DNA of 64,000 nt from Chitinophaga niabensis (lineage in GTDB: Bacteria > Bacteroidota > Bacteroidia > Chitinophagales > Chitinophagaceae), in the NCBI RefSeq assembly GCF_039545795.1, contig NZ_CP154260.1, positions 3,291,001-3,355,000 on the forward strand. The letters run 5' to 3'. The position numbers and the translations under genes were made by a program. Below the pieces are notes generated by a model, which saw only the letters and a program-made list of their open reading frames with translations, did no database searches and had not been told where the DNA came from. The first letter of the stretch is position 1. Each line of letters opens with the position of its first letter. Positions 1 through 9,184 of this stretch are shown here, piece by piece.

Positions 1-1738
1 CAGCTACAATGGGGATGTGTTTCAGCTGTTCATCTTCCCGTAATGTGCAGAAGGTTTCGCGGCCGCTCATAACGGGCATATGCAGGTCCATCAGGATCAC
101 GTCCGGCATCACGCTGCGTGCCATCATTACCCCTTCTGCCCCATCGTGGGCAAAACTTACCTGGGTAATGCCGATGCGGGCCAGGAAGTGCTTCATGATC
201 ATGTGATCAATTTCGTTATCATCCATCACTACCACTTTAGTGTCTGCCGGCAGCGGCAACAATGCTGTGGAAGAGGATTGTCCATTATCGGTATCTGTGC
301 TTAGTTTAAGTGGCAGGGTGATGAGGAAATTACTTCCTTCCCCGGGCACACTGCTCACCTGGATGTTACCGCCCAGTAATTCTGCTTTGCGCTTGGCAAT
401 AGCCAGGCCCAGGCCGCTTCCGCCATACTGCCTGTACACTTCTTTATCTCCCTGCTCAAAAGGCCTGAAAATAGCCTCCTGCTGCGTGAGTGAAATGCCA
501 TTACCCTGATCGCAGATCTGGATCAGGATGCTGTTACTGTTGTGCAGACATTTTATCCGGATGTCTTTCTCCGCCGGGGTAAATTTGATAGAGTTGGATA
601 ACACGTTATTGATCACTTGTGCCAGCATCACTTTATCGCTCATGATGGTTTCCGGGAAACGGCTGTCCATTTCCAGGTGTAGTACTACGGATTTAGTACT
701 GGCAATACTTTGGTAGATACTCACGGTATTCTGCAACCATTCTTTCAGGGAGAAAGGTTCCAGCTTCACGTCATCGTTTTTACCGGCTTCTATTTTTGAT
801 AACTCTAACACGTTGTTAATTAATTCCATGATATTATTACTCGTTGCACCCAGGCTTTTGGCCATCTGCCTTGCCTGTGGATCTGCTGCTTCTGCATTGC
901 TCAGCACATTGCTGAGCATTTCACTGATGCCTATAATAGCGTGCAAAGGCGTACGTATTTCATGGCTCAGTTCACTGATGAACTGCGATTTAGCCACATT
1001 GGCCTTATTGAGGGCACTGGTACGCTCTTCCACCAGTTGTTCCAGGTGCTGGCTGTAAACCAGGAGCTGCTTACGCTGTTTCTCATTTTCGTTCCGGCTT
1101 TTCATCAGGGAAGTGTTCCTGCTGCGCAGGGTACGGAGCAGGTCCATGATATTGTGCTGGTACAGGCTGATAGCCAGGTAATTAAGGAACAATACTACAG
1201 GCATCACCATCCAGCGGTACAAGTTCTGGGTGGTTTCTGTAAGTGGCAAAGGTTCCACAAGATCATAATAATAAATGAACTCCAATAGCACCAGGCAAAT
1301 AATTGGCATCAAAGCGCAAATAAACCGGGGAATTTTTTCCTGGGGGCGCCAGATCAGCAGTGCAACACTCATCAGGAACACGGCCAGCAGCTGTACTTCC
1401 GTAACGCGGCCAAGAATGCTGCCATAATACAGGATAATGGAAATGAAGATGGCATGCAAGCCAATGCGGGAAGCGATGAAATGCTTTTTATAATTCAGCC
1501 AGATCATTGCAAAGAATGCCGGGCAAAAAAGTAATACTGCCGGTATCAGTATGTACAGGGAATGTAAGAGCAGGTAAAATGTCACACCATAAATAGCCAC
1601 GAGTATTCCCGTAACCAGGCTGACAATATTTACGACTTTGATCCTCCTTGCGTCTTCCTTATTGGAATTTTGCAGGATGCCCATCATGCAGATCTCCTGC
1701 ATCCAGGTACGGAGTGTTTGGGATATGATATTCGCCAT
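1..1738 (-). CDS. hybrid sensor histidine kinase/response regulator (3' end beyond window)
   Basis: This is a phosphorelay sensor, cut by the left window edge, with about 579 residues visible. The N-terminal ~200 residues hold several hydrophobic segments that look like a 6-7 helix membrane sensor. A charged stretch follows (RNENEKQRKQLLVYSQ), then a HisKA domain with the H-box SELSHEIRTPLHAI (His259). The HATPase domain follows, with the G2 box GSGLGLAIAKR. A receiver domain comes last, with VVVMDDNE and the phospho-acceptor Asp551 in DVILMDLHMPVMSG. The start is ATG at 1738. The 245 bases upstream (1739-1983) hold no gene and presumably its promoter, but I could not place a clean -33/-7 pair. 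Further receiver or output domains could lie off the edge. The ligand is unknown. Confidence 0.93.
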   Translation of the reverse strand, partial: MANIISQTLRTWMQEICMMGILQNSNKEDARRIKVVNIVSLVTGILVAIYGVTFYLLLHSLYILIPAVLLFCPAFFAMIWLNYKKHFIASRIGLHAIFISIILYYGSILGRVTEVQLLAVFLMSVALLIWRPQEKIPRFICALMPIICLVLLEFIYYYDLVEPLPLTETTQNLYRWMVMPVVLFLNYLAISLYQHNIMDLLRTLRSRNTSLMKSRNENEKQRKQLLVYSQHLEQLVEERTSALNKANVAKSQFISELSHEIRTPLHAIIGISEMLSNVLSNAEAADPQARQMAKSLGATSNNIMELINNVLELSKIEAGKNDDVKLEPFSLKEWLQNTVSIYQSIASTKSVVLHLEMDSRFPETIMSDKVMLAQVINNVLSNSIKFTPAEKDIRIKCLHNSNSILIQICDQGNGISLTQQEAIFRPFEQGDKEVYRQYGGSGLGLAIAKRKAELLGGNIQVSSVPGEGSNFLITLPLKLSTDTDNGQSSSTALLPLPADTKVVVMDDNEIDHMIMKHFLARIGITQVSFAHDGAEGVMMARSVMPDVILMDLHMPVMSGRETFCTLREDEQLKHIPIVA

Positions 1739-1983
1739 CACGAATAGGTTTAATTAAAACAAACAGTAAAGCAATATAACAGTTGTTCAAATCGGGTTTT
1801 TCATTTCACTGTCCGGGCTGAATAAAAGGCATGTGTTAGCGTAAACAGTTTTGGTTGAACGTGTACATAAACTAAATGGTCATTAACAATTAAGCTAAGT
1901 GCATTCGTGGGTATTTACGCAGTTCACAGGCATATGGATTGCGGAAATCAAAAAAATCCGATCCCCTTCTATCTTATTAATAA

Positions 1984-2553
1984 TCAGTTCTTTTTCTTCT
2001 TTCCTCCCCCCTGTTCATGAGGCAAAGGGGCTGCATTAGCGGGTCTGCGGTTGCCCATAACGGAGTTACTCAGCTCTCCCCGTTCATAGGTTTCCCTTAA
2101 CATTACACCCTCTTCATCATAAATCCTCCACTCTCCCTGACGCACGGAATTACCCTTACGCGTTACCTCGGTAAGTTTTTCTTCCTGTGTTACGGGATCG
2201 ATCACCATAATAGTATCTTTCTGGCCTTCAATATCTGTGGCTACCATCATGCCTACCGCGCTGATCTTACCATCCGGGTAGAAGTATTTGCAAAGGCCAT
2301 CGAGGGTACCGTTCTTAAATGTTTCTTCTGCCAGCAGATCTCCATTGATGGTGAACTTTTTCCAGATACCTTCTTTACGGTCATTTTTGTATACGCCTTC
2401 CCAGCTGAAACCGGGTTCTCCGCGAATAGATTCAACCTGCTCTATCCATGGGCCCTGCTTACGTTTTTTGGCATCTGTCTGGTTAGTCACTTCCTGGGCG
2501 GAAGTGATAAGTGTAGTGCATGCGAGTATAATAAGTAAACTAAGTTGTTTCAC
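1984..2553 (-). CDS. secreted MORN-like (YwqK-type) repeat protein
   Basis: A 189-residue exported protein of unknown role. It starts with GTG and a signal peptide (KQLSLLIILACTTLITSAQ). The body holds MORN_2/YwqK-like repeats of the type GxWKxFxxNGxLxxExxFKNGxLDGxxKxYYPDGK, seen around residues 50-105 and again less clearly at 135-165 (RQGEWRIYDEEGVMLRETY). The tail is a low-complexity GGGKKKKN. Such repeats occur in many Bacteroidota secreted proteins, and some are annotated as YwqK-family antitoxins. No toxin partner is visible, so I make no toxin-antitoxin claim. It is followed by the kinase gene on the same strand after 245 bases, so it is probably transcribed separately. Confidence 0.8.
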   Translation of the reverse strand: MKQLSLLIILACTTLITSAQEVTNQTDAKKRKQGPWIEQVESIRGEPGFSWEGVYKNDRKEGIWKKFTINGDLLAEETFKNGTLDGLCKYFYPDGKISAVGMMVATDIEGQKDTIMVIDPVTQEEKLTEVTRKGNSVRQGEWRIYDEEGVMLRETYERGELSNSVMGNRRPANAAPLPHEQGGGKKKKN

Positions 2554-2618
2554 AGGAATTCAGGATTTTATGGTTGTTTAATTCTATTCACAATGTAAGT
2601 TTTTTTCCGGCATAAAGC

Positions 2619-2652
2619 AAGAAAGGAGCCCGTTTTTGCAGGCTCCTTTCTT
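2619..2652 (-). terminator. intrinsic terminator after the DUF4382 gene
   Basis: A 12-bp perfect inverted repeat (AAGAAAGGAGCC with GGCTCCTTTCTT) and a 10-nt loop. On the minus strand it is followed by a T-rich run. It lies 19 bases past the DUF4382 stop codon. Confidence 0.8.
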
Positions 2653-2670
2653 AACGTTATATGACTTCAA

Positions 2671-3564
2671 TTATTTCTTCACGGTGATGGTAGGCACCTT
2701 GGTTTCTTTCCCTCGCTCCACTTTCACATCTGCAATGGTAGTATCTCTGTAACCATTGCCTGCATTTACGAATACGCTGTAAGTACCTGGTTTCAAACCG
2801 CGTACTTTGTATTCGCCATCCCTGCCTGGAATAGCATACAGAGAATCAAGGTTGTTGTATACGGTGATAATGGATTGTGCATCTTTCGGTAATACTTTAC
2901 CGGACACTGCACCTGTTTGCTTAACCGTCCATACATGGATCACTGGTTTGAGGATGAAGGTACCTCTGCTCACCTGGATGATAGAGCGTTGTACGTCAAA
3001 GTCCAGCCAGAGTTGCAGGTTATCCGCAGATACCTGATCCCACTCGTTATGCCTTACTTTGATCACCAATTTTACCTGGCCGTTCACAGAACGCAGCGGA
3101 TAAGAAATACTGTCCTTCATTAATGAATTGTTTGGACCTAATGTAATGCGGATCTTTTCTATACGGCCTTTACGGATGGTACCGGTAGCAAGGTTGGTAT
3201 CTACACCATTACGTAATTGCAGCAGGTCATATACACCGGGGCGGATACCTAAAGAATCCCATACTTCACAACTATCATCTTTATCGCGGCGGTCTTCCCA
3301 CCAGCCACAACGGTCGCGGTCATCCCAGCGGTCATCGTCTTTATCTTTTGCACAGGTATCGATCAACACTTCTACTTTCCTGATATCAATATTTACTTTG
3401 TCAAAAAGGCCGGGGTCATCTGTGAGCATGAGGCTTACTCTTTGCTGGCCTGGTGGAATAGCAGCCGGTTCATTGGAACTGTCTTTGCTGCAGGCATAAA
3501 TGATTACGGAAAGGGTGCCCAATAGCAATATTGGCATGCCCAGCTTGCGGAACACGTTTTTCAT
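2671..3564 (-). CDS. DUF4382 lipoprotein with C-terminal Ig/carboxypeptidase-regulatory-like domain
   Basis: A 297-residue predicted lipoprotein. The signal ends in a lipobox (IIYAC, Cys25). The DUF4382 domain begins around residue 42 with the typical VSLMLTDDPG...DKVNIDIRKVEV and runs to about 215. The C-terminal ~75 residues (GAVSGKVLPKDA...GLKPGTYSVFV) look like a carboxypeptidase-regulatory/prealbumin-type beta sandwich. Odd feature: residues 71-101 form an Asp/Arg-rich insert with three Cys (C71, C86, C99) that I do not recall as usual for this family. It could bind metal or be a disordered surface loop. Function unknown; likely periplasmic or surface-exposed. Confidence 0.85.
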   Translation of the reverse strand: MKNVFRKLGMPILLLGTLSVIIYACSKDSSNEPAAIPPGQQRVSLMLTDDPGLFDKVNIDIRKVEVLIDTCAKDKDDDRWDDRDRCGWWEDRRDKDDSCEVWDSLGIRPGVYDLLQLRNGVDTNLATGTIRKGRIEKIRITLGPNNSLMKDSISYPLRSVNGQVKLVIKVRHNEWDQVSADNLQLWLDFDVQRSIIQVSRGTFILKPVIHVWTVKQTGAVSGKVLPKDAQSIITVYNNLDSLYAIPGRDGEYKVRGLKPGTYSVFVNAGNGYRDTTIADVKVERGKETKVPTITVKK

Positions 3565-3742
3565 AATAAAGAATGGTTTTAGATTAGTGATCGTTTTTCA
3601 ACCTTATATGGATACTGATACAGAAACGCCTGCCGCAAATTCTTATTGCCCACTGTGGTTAGATATGGTCTTTCTTTAAAGGTTTAATCGATGCAAAAAA
3701 ATATTTTTCGCATGATGGAATGACAGCAATCTTCGTTCCAAA

Positions 3743-5710
3743 TTATTTGGACTGCATCTTAAGGATGCTGGCACCAAGCGGCGGGAGGCGCAACAGCAGG
3801 TCGTATGGCTTGCCATACTTACCGGGCCGGGGTTTAAGGGTACCGGCATTCACCACATTACTGCCATAGAAAACAGCAGCATCGCTATTGAGGATCTCTT
3901 TAAATGAGTTCTTCCAGGGAATAGCCACCGGATAGTCTTCCCGGGGTATAGGGGTCATGTTAAGCGCAATGAGGATCACCTCCCCTTCAGGGCTTTTACG
4001 GGCATATATCAGCACGCTGTTTTCATGATCGTCTGCATTGATCCACTCAAAGGTGTTGATGTCAAACTGGGATCCATACAGCACGGGTTCACTGGTATAC
4101 AACTTGTTCAATGCTTTCACATACTGCTGCAAACCCTCGTGGGTTTTATGTTTCAGCAGATCCCAACTCAGTTCAGACTTATAATTCCATTCTTTGGTAT
4201 CCGCAATTTCGTCTCCCATGAATAACAACTTGGTGCCGGGATGGGTGAACATATAACTATACATTAACCGGAGGTTGGCAAACTGCTGCCAGTCGTCTCC
4301 CGGCATTTTATAGATCATGGGGCTTTTACCGTGCACCACTTCATCATGACTGAGGGGTAGCATGAAGTTCTCACTAAAAGTATACATGATACTGAAAGTG
4401 ATCTGGTTATGATACCATTTACGGAAGTAGGGATCCTTTTTAAAGTAATCCAGGGTGTCGTTCATCCAACCCATCATCCATTTCATACCAAAGCCAAGGC
4501 CTCCCATGAAAACGGGGCGGGATACACCGTAAAAGGAAGTGGATTCTTCTGCGATGGTCTGCACATCCGGGAAGCGGGAATAGATAGTACTGTTCATCTC
4601 TTTGAGGAAAGAGATGGCTTCCAGGTTTTCATTACCGCCCTGGTCATTAGGCTCCCACTGACCGGCTTTGCGGGAATAATCCAGGTGGATCATAGAGGCC
4701 ACTGCATCTACCCTTAAACCATCAATATGGAATTTATCCAGCCAGAACAAGGCATTGCTGAGCAAAAAGGACCGGACTTCGTTGCGGGCATAGTTGAAAA
4801 CATAACTGTTCCAGTCAGGATGAAACCCCTTCCGCATATCCGCATACTCATAGGTATGGGTACCATCAAAGCGATAAAGACCATGATCATCGTAAGGGAA
4901 ATGGGAAGGCACCCAATCCAGGATCACTCCTATCCCTGCATGGTGAAAAGCATCCACCAATGCCATGAATTCCTGCGGGGTGCCGTAACGGGCGGTAGGC
5001 GCATAAAATCCGGTGAGCTGGTAACCCCAGGAACCATCAAAGGGATGTTCCATTACGGGCATGAACTCAACGTGGGTAAAACCCATCTCTTTTACATAGG
5101 GCACCAGCATGGCCCCTATTTCTTTATAAGAATAGAATACTTCGTGGTTATTGGCATCCGGCCTGCGCCAGGAACCCAGATGCATTTCATATACGGAGAA
5201 AGGACTTTTAAGGCTGTTCTTTTTGCCGCGTGATTTCATCCAGGCGGCATCTTTCCATTTGTACTCCAGGTTACTGACTACGGAAGCGGTTTTGGGCCTT
5301 AGCTCCCATCTGTTGGCATACGGGTCTCCTTTCCGGAGTTCTTCGCCTGAGTTGGAACGGATGAAGTACTTATACAGCTGATCTTCTTTAATACCGGGCA
5401 GGAAACCTTCCCAGATACCGGATTTATCCCACCTGGGCAGGAGTGTATGGCTGTAGGTGTTCCATTCATTGAAGTCGCCGATCACGGAAACATAGGCGGC
5501 ATTGGGTGCCCAAACGGCAAAGTAAGTACCTGCCACCCCTTCGTAGGTAACGGTGTGGGAACCAAACTTTTCGTATAATCTGTCGTGGGAACCTTCCTGG
5601 AATAACTGGATGTCCTTTGCGGAAAACAACGAGAACGATTCTACGGGTTTTAGCTTGCGGAAGGGCTCTTCATCAAGTGGAATGCTATTTTTCTTTTGTT
5701 GGGTCGCCAT
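3743..5710 (-). CDS. glgB: 1,4-alpha-glucan branching enzyme (GH13)
   Basis: Makes alpha-1,6 branches in glycogen by cutting and transferring alpha-1,4 chains; cytoplasmic. The N-terminal CBM48-type domain (GTYFAVWAPNAAYVSVIGDFNEW) precedes the GH13 barrel. The marks of family GH13 are VYEMHLGSWRR, DWVPSHFP, the nucleophile Asp335 in GLRVDAVASM, the acid/base Glu in AEEST (388/389) and the transition-state stabiliser in LSHDEVVHGK. 655 residues is normal for bacterial GlgB. No other glycogen gene is next to it. Starts with ATG at 5710, just past the terminator of the helicase gene, so it should have its own promoter in 5711-5747. Confidence 0.96.
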   Translation of the reverse strand: MATQQKKNSIPLDEEPFRKLKPVESFSLFSAKDIQLFQEGSHDRLYEKFGSHTVTYEGVAGTYFAVWAPNAAYVSVIGDFNEWNTYSHTLLPRWDKSGIWEGFLPGIKEDQLYKYFIRSNSGEELRKGDPYANRWELRPKTASVVSNLEYKWKDAAWMKSRGKKNSLKSPFSVYEMHLGSWRRPDANNHEVFYSYKEIGAMLVPYVKEMGFTHVEFMPVMEHPFDGSWGYQLTGFYAPTARYGTPQEFMALVDAFHHAGIGVILDWVPSHFPYDDHGLYRFDGTHTYEYADMRKGFHPDWNSYVFNYARNEVRSFLLSNALFWLDKFHIDGLRVDAVASMIHLDYSRKAGQWEPNDQGGNENLEAISFLKEMNSTIYSRFPDVQTIAEESTSFYGVSRPVFMGGLGFGMKWMMGWMNDTLDYFKKDPYFRKWYHNQITFSIMYTFSENFMLPLSHDEVVHGKSPMIYKMPGDDWQQFANLRLMYSYMFTHPGTKLLFMGDEIADTKEWNYKSELSWDLLKHKTHEGLQQYVKALNKLYTSEPVLYGSQFDINTFEWINADDHENSVLIYARKSPEGEVILIALNMTPIPREDYPVAIPWKNSFKEILNSDAAVFYGSNVVNAGTLKPRPGKYGKPYDLLLRLPPLGASILKMQSK

Positions 5711-5747
5711 ACCTTGCTGTAACAGCTATTTTTTACAAGATAAAAAA

Positions 5748-5775
5748 TAACCCGCAAACAAACGCCTGCGGGTTA
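5748..5775 (-). terminator. intrinsic terminator after the DEAD-box helicase gene
   Basis: A 9-bp perfect stem (TAACCCGCA with TGCGGGTTA) and a 10-nt loop. On the minus strand a strong T-tract follows (TTATTTTTTATC). It separates the helicase from glgB. Confidence 0.85.
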
Positions 5776-5799
5776 AATTAATTATCAGGAAAAAACTGA

Positions 5800-7590
5800 T
5801 TAACGTTTACCACGGTATCCACCGCCGCTTCCGCTACCGCTTTTGGAAAACTCCCTGCGTTGACGGAATCCGCCATCTTCGCTACCGGACCAGCTTTTCT
5901 TGCGATCGCCACCGCCGCCATAGGAGCGGTTGCCACCTGGCCTTCCGCCGCCACCAGCGCGTTTATCTCCATCCTGGGAAGTTTCGATCCTAACGGAGCG
6001 GCCGTTATGTTCTACCTTCTTAAAGCTCTGTTGTACTTTTTCCACCACATCGTTCTCTACTTCAAAGAAGGAGTAAACGCCTTTCAGGTCGATACGGCCG
6101 ATGGAGTTACCACGCAGGCCGGTGCTGTCGCAAATGAAACGCAGCATATCGCCACGGGTGAAATTATCTACAGAACCCAGGTTGATGAACAGGCGGGTGA
6201 ATTTGCTGTTACCGCTGCCACGGGAGAATGTACCCCCTCTGTCTTCGCCACGGCGTTCTTCTTTCACGTTCAGGTCTACTGCATCCTGGTAGTACTCGAG
6301 GAATTCATTGAATTCCAGGGAAGCAAAACGGCGGATCAGTTCTTCTTTGGTGAGGTCTGCAAACTCTTCGTATATACGGCCCAGGTATGGATCTATCTGT
6401 TCTTCGTTCACTACCACGTTGTGCACTTTATGCACCATGGCAAAGAGTTGTTTTTCGCATACGGCAAATCCATCGGGCACTTCTGCTTTGATGAACTTTT
6501 TGTTGCCAAGTACGCGCTCTATCTGACGGATCTTACCGATATCACGGGCACCAATGATGGCAATGGATACACCGGAACGGCCAGCGCGGGCAGTACGTCC
6601 GCTTCTGTGTGTGTAGTTCTCTACATCATCCGGCAGATCGTAGTTAATTACGTGCGTTACGTTATCCACATCGATACCGCGTGCAGCCACATCTGTAGCT
6701 ACCAGCATCTGGATGGATTTCTCACGGAAGCGTTTCATTACTTTATCCCTTTGTTGCTGGGTAAGGTCGCCATGCAGTGCATCAGCGTTATAACCATCAC
6801 GGATGAGGGATTCAGCGATCTCCTGTGATTCAATCTTGGTGCGGGTGAAGATGATACCGAAGATCTCAGGGTTGAAATCCACGATACGTTTCAGCGCAGC
6901 ATATTTATCGCGTGGGCGCACCACGTAGTATTCATGCTCAATGTTCACATTACCTGCATTCTTGCTGCCTACGGTAAGCTCAAAGGGGTCCTTCATGTAT
7001 TTCTGTGCAATACGGCGAACTTCCTGTGGCATGGTAGCAGAGAACAACCAGGTTGTTTTTTCTGCCGGTGTATTGGAAAGAATGCTATTGATATCTTCCT
7101 GGAAACCCATGTTCAGCATTTCGTCTGCTTCGTCCAGTACGGCATAACGTACATTGTCGAAGTTAACTGCACCACGGTCTATGATATCCAGCAAACGGCC
7201 CGGAGTAGCTACCACTATGTGTACACCGCGTTTCAGTTCGCGCAGTTGCAAACCAATGCTGGTACCACCATATACGGCTACGATGCTTACATCACCGAGG
7301 TGTTTGGAGAAGTTATTAAGATCGCTCGTGATCTGCATGCACAGCTCACGTGTAGGACAAAGGATCAGGCCTTGTGGCTGACGTACTTTAAGATCAAGGT
7401 TTTGCAGTAATGGTAAACCAAATGCGGCGGTTTTACCGGTACCGGTTTGTGCCAGGCCCACAAAATCGCGGTCTCCTCCGAGAAGGGCCGGGATTGCTTT
7501 TTCCTGGATAGGGGTTGGGGTTACAAAGCCTAAGTCTGTAACGCCTTTCAGAATGTTTTCCTGAAGTCCTAATGATTCGAATGTTATCAT
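5800..7590 (-). CDS. DEAD-box ATP-dependent RNA helicase (DeaD/CsdA type)
   Basis: Unwinds structured RNA in ribosome assembly or mRNA decay, often important in the cold. All core motifs are visible in order: the Q-motif (TFESLGLQ...PTPIQEKAIP), Walker A AQTGTGKT, PTRELCMQ, VVATPGRLLD, DEAD (VLDEADEML), SAT (FSATMPQ) and HRSGRTARAGRSG. A DbpA-type RNA-binding RRM follows at about residues 465-545 (FTRLFINLGSVDNF...IDLKGVYSFFEV). The ~50-residue tail is rich in Gly, Arg and Ser with RGG-like repeats. 596 residues. The start is ATG at 7590; 71 bases separate it from the rimO stop. Confidence 0.95.
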   Translation of the reverse strand: MITFESLGLQENILKGVTDLGFVTPTPIQEKAIPALLGGDRDFVGLAQTGTGKTAAFGLPLLQNLDLKVRQPQGLILCPTRELCMQITSDLNNFSKHLGDVSIVAVYGGTSIGLQLRELKRGVHIVVATPGRLLDIIDRGAVNFDNVRYAVLDEADEMLNMGFQEDINSILSNTPAEKTTWLFSATMPQEVRRIAQKYMKDPFELTVGSKNAGNVNIEHEYYVVRPRDKYAALKRIVDFNPEIFGIIFTRTKIESQEIAESLIRDGYNADALHGDLTQQQRDKVMKRFREKSIQMLVATDVAARGIDVDNVTHVINYDLPDDVENYTHRSGRTARAGRSGVSIAIIGARDIGKIRQIERVLGNKKFIKAEVPDGFAVCEKQLFAMVHKVHNVVVNEEQIDPYLGRIYEEFADLTKEELIRRFASLEFNEFLEYYQDAVDLNVKEERRGEDRGGTFSRGSGNSKFTRLFINLGSVDNFTRGDMLRFICDSTGLRGNSIGRIDLKGVYSFFEVENDVVEKVQQSFKKVEHNGRSVRIETSQDGDKRAGGGGRPGGNRSYGGGGDRKKSWSGSEDGGFRQRREFSKSGSGSGGGYRGKR

Positions 7591-7661
7591 CTGTTTGTTG
7601 TGTTGGCCCGCTTGTTTTTTTAAACAGGCCGGGTGATCAATTAGCCGGTCTTCAAATTAGT

Positions 7662-9005
7662 TTAAACCAGCTCTCCTTCCAGGTCGTAGTCGAACGCCCT
7701 GGTTATTTTAACCTGTACAAAATCTCCGGGTTTCAACTTTCTGTCCGTGTTAATGATCACCTCATTATCCACCTCAACTGAATCGAACTCCGTGCGGCCC
7801 AGGTATCGGCCGGATTCTTTTTTATCTATTATTACTTTAAATACTTTACCAACCATCTCCTGGTTCTTTTCCAGGGAGATCTCCTGTTGTGTTTCCATGA
7901 TGTCCTGCGCGCGGCGCTCTTTCTCTTCTGCAGGAATATCATCCACCAGGTCATGTGCGGAAGTACCTTCCTCATGACTGTAAGTGAATACCCCTACCCT
8001 GTCAAACCGCACTTCTTCCAGGAAACGTTTTACATCCTCCACATCTTCCAGTGTTTCTCCGGGGAAACCAGCAATGAGCGTGGTACGCAGGGCAATACCC
8101 GGCACCTGTTCACGGATGGATTTCACCAGGTCCAGGATCTCCTTGCGGGTGATCTGGCGCTTCATGGCTTTGAGCATGGGGTCTGCAATGTGCTGCAAAG
8201 GCATATCCAGGTAATTACAGATATTATCTCTTTGCTTCATTACCTCCAGTATCTCCATCGGGAATTTGGTGGGATAGGCGTAATGCAGCCTGATCCATTC
8301 CAATCCTTTCACATCAGCCAGTGCATGTAACAGTTCGGGAAGACGGCGTTGTTTGTACAGGTCCAGCCCATAATAGGTAAGTTCCTGTGCAATCAGCATG
8401 ATCTCCTTCACGCCACTCTTTACCAGTTTCTCCGCTTCGGCCACTAAAGCCTCAATGGGTTTAGATACGTGCTGGCCGCGCATCAGCGGGATAGCACAGA
8501 AAGAGCAGGTACGGTTACAACCTTCGGAAATTTTCAGGTAGGCATAATGAGAAGGGGTGCTTAACAAACGCTCACCAATCAGTTCCGCTTTATAGTCCGC
8601 ATCAAAACGTTTGAGGATAAGGGGTAATTCCATGGTACCAAACCAGGCATCCACACCTTCTATCTCTTTTTCAAGATCTCCGCGGTAGCGTTCGCTCAGG
8701 CAACCTGTCACAAATACTTTATCCAGTTTACCACGCTGTTTCAGGTCTACCTGTTCCAGGATGGTATTGATGGATTCTTCTTTTGCTTTATCAATGAATC
8801 CGCAGGTGTTCACTACTACGATGTTATGATCGCGTTTTTCGCTTTCATGCACTACATTGATATCATTGGCAATAAGCTGACCGCTTAACACCTCAGAATC
8901 AACCATGTTCTTTGAACAACCTAACGTAATAATATTAACCTTGTCTTTCTTTAAAGTTCTTGTCTTCAAATAGCAATGTTTTAAATTCCCACTTTCGGCA
9001 GGCAT
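7662..9005 (-). CDS. rimO: ribosomal protein S12 methylthiotransferase RimO
   Basis: A radical SAM enzyme that methylthiolates an Asp of ribosomal protein S12. An MTTase N-terminal domain begins NIITLGCSKNMVDSEV. The radical SAM cluster motif is CNRTCSFC. A C-terminal TRAM domain ends in FDYDLEGELV. The start is uncertain. The frame is open up to a GTG at 9041, but RimO proteins usually start a few residues before the NIITLGCSKN block. I use the ATG at 9005 (447 residues); a TTG at 8969 would give a still more typical N-terminus. A perfect -7 box lies at 9097-9104. The gene belongs to the rpmB-rpmG-DUF4295-ftsY-rimO neighbourhood seen in Bacteroidota. Confidence 0.95.
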   Translation of the reverse strand: MPAESGNLKHCYLKTRTLKKDKVNIITLGCSKNMVDSEVLSGQLIANDINVVHESEKRDHNIVVVNTCGFIDKAKEESINTILEQVDLKQRGKLDKVFVTGCLSERYRGDLEKEIEGVDAWFGTMELPLILKRFDADYKAELIGERLLSTPSHYAYLKISEGCNRTCSFCAIPLMRGQHVSKPIEALVAEAEKLVKSGVKEIMLIAQELTYYGLDLYKQRRLPELLHALADVKGLEWIRLHYAYPTKFPMEILEVMKQRDNICNYLDMPLQHIADPMLKAMKRQITRKEILDLVKSIREQVPGIALRTTLIAGFPGETLEDVEDVKRFLEEVRFDRVGVFTYSHEEGTSAHDLVDDIPAEEKERRAQDIMETQQEISLEKNQEMVGKVFKVIIDKKESGRYLGRTEFDSVEVDNEVIINTDRKLKPGDFVQVKITRAFDYDLEGELV

Positions 9006-9096
9006 TTGCCACGAAGACACGCAGACACGCTTTAAATACACAGCAGGCAGCTGTTTGAGTGACTATGAGTCTTAGTGGAGGACTAATGAGAAGTTG

Positions 9097-9104
9097 CAAA
9101 GTTA
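9097..9104 (-). promoter_or_regulatory. -7 box for rimO
   Basis: On the minus strand TAACTTTG, a perfect TAnnTTTG Bacteroidota -7 element about 90 bases ahead of the chosen rimO start. I see no convincing -33 TTTG at the right distance. Confidence 0.4.
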
Positions 9105-9184
9105 GTGATAAATATTGAAATTACATGTGTTCACACATATTTAATATCCATTATCAGGGTGTTACGCAGCTTTTTAAGCCCGTT

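Noticed and set aside
1984..2553. YwqK-type antitoxin of a toxin-antitoxin pair
   Set aside because: The protein has a signal peptide and no toxin-like gene sits beside it.
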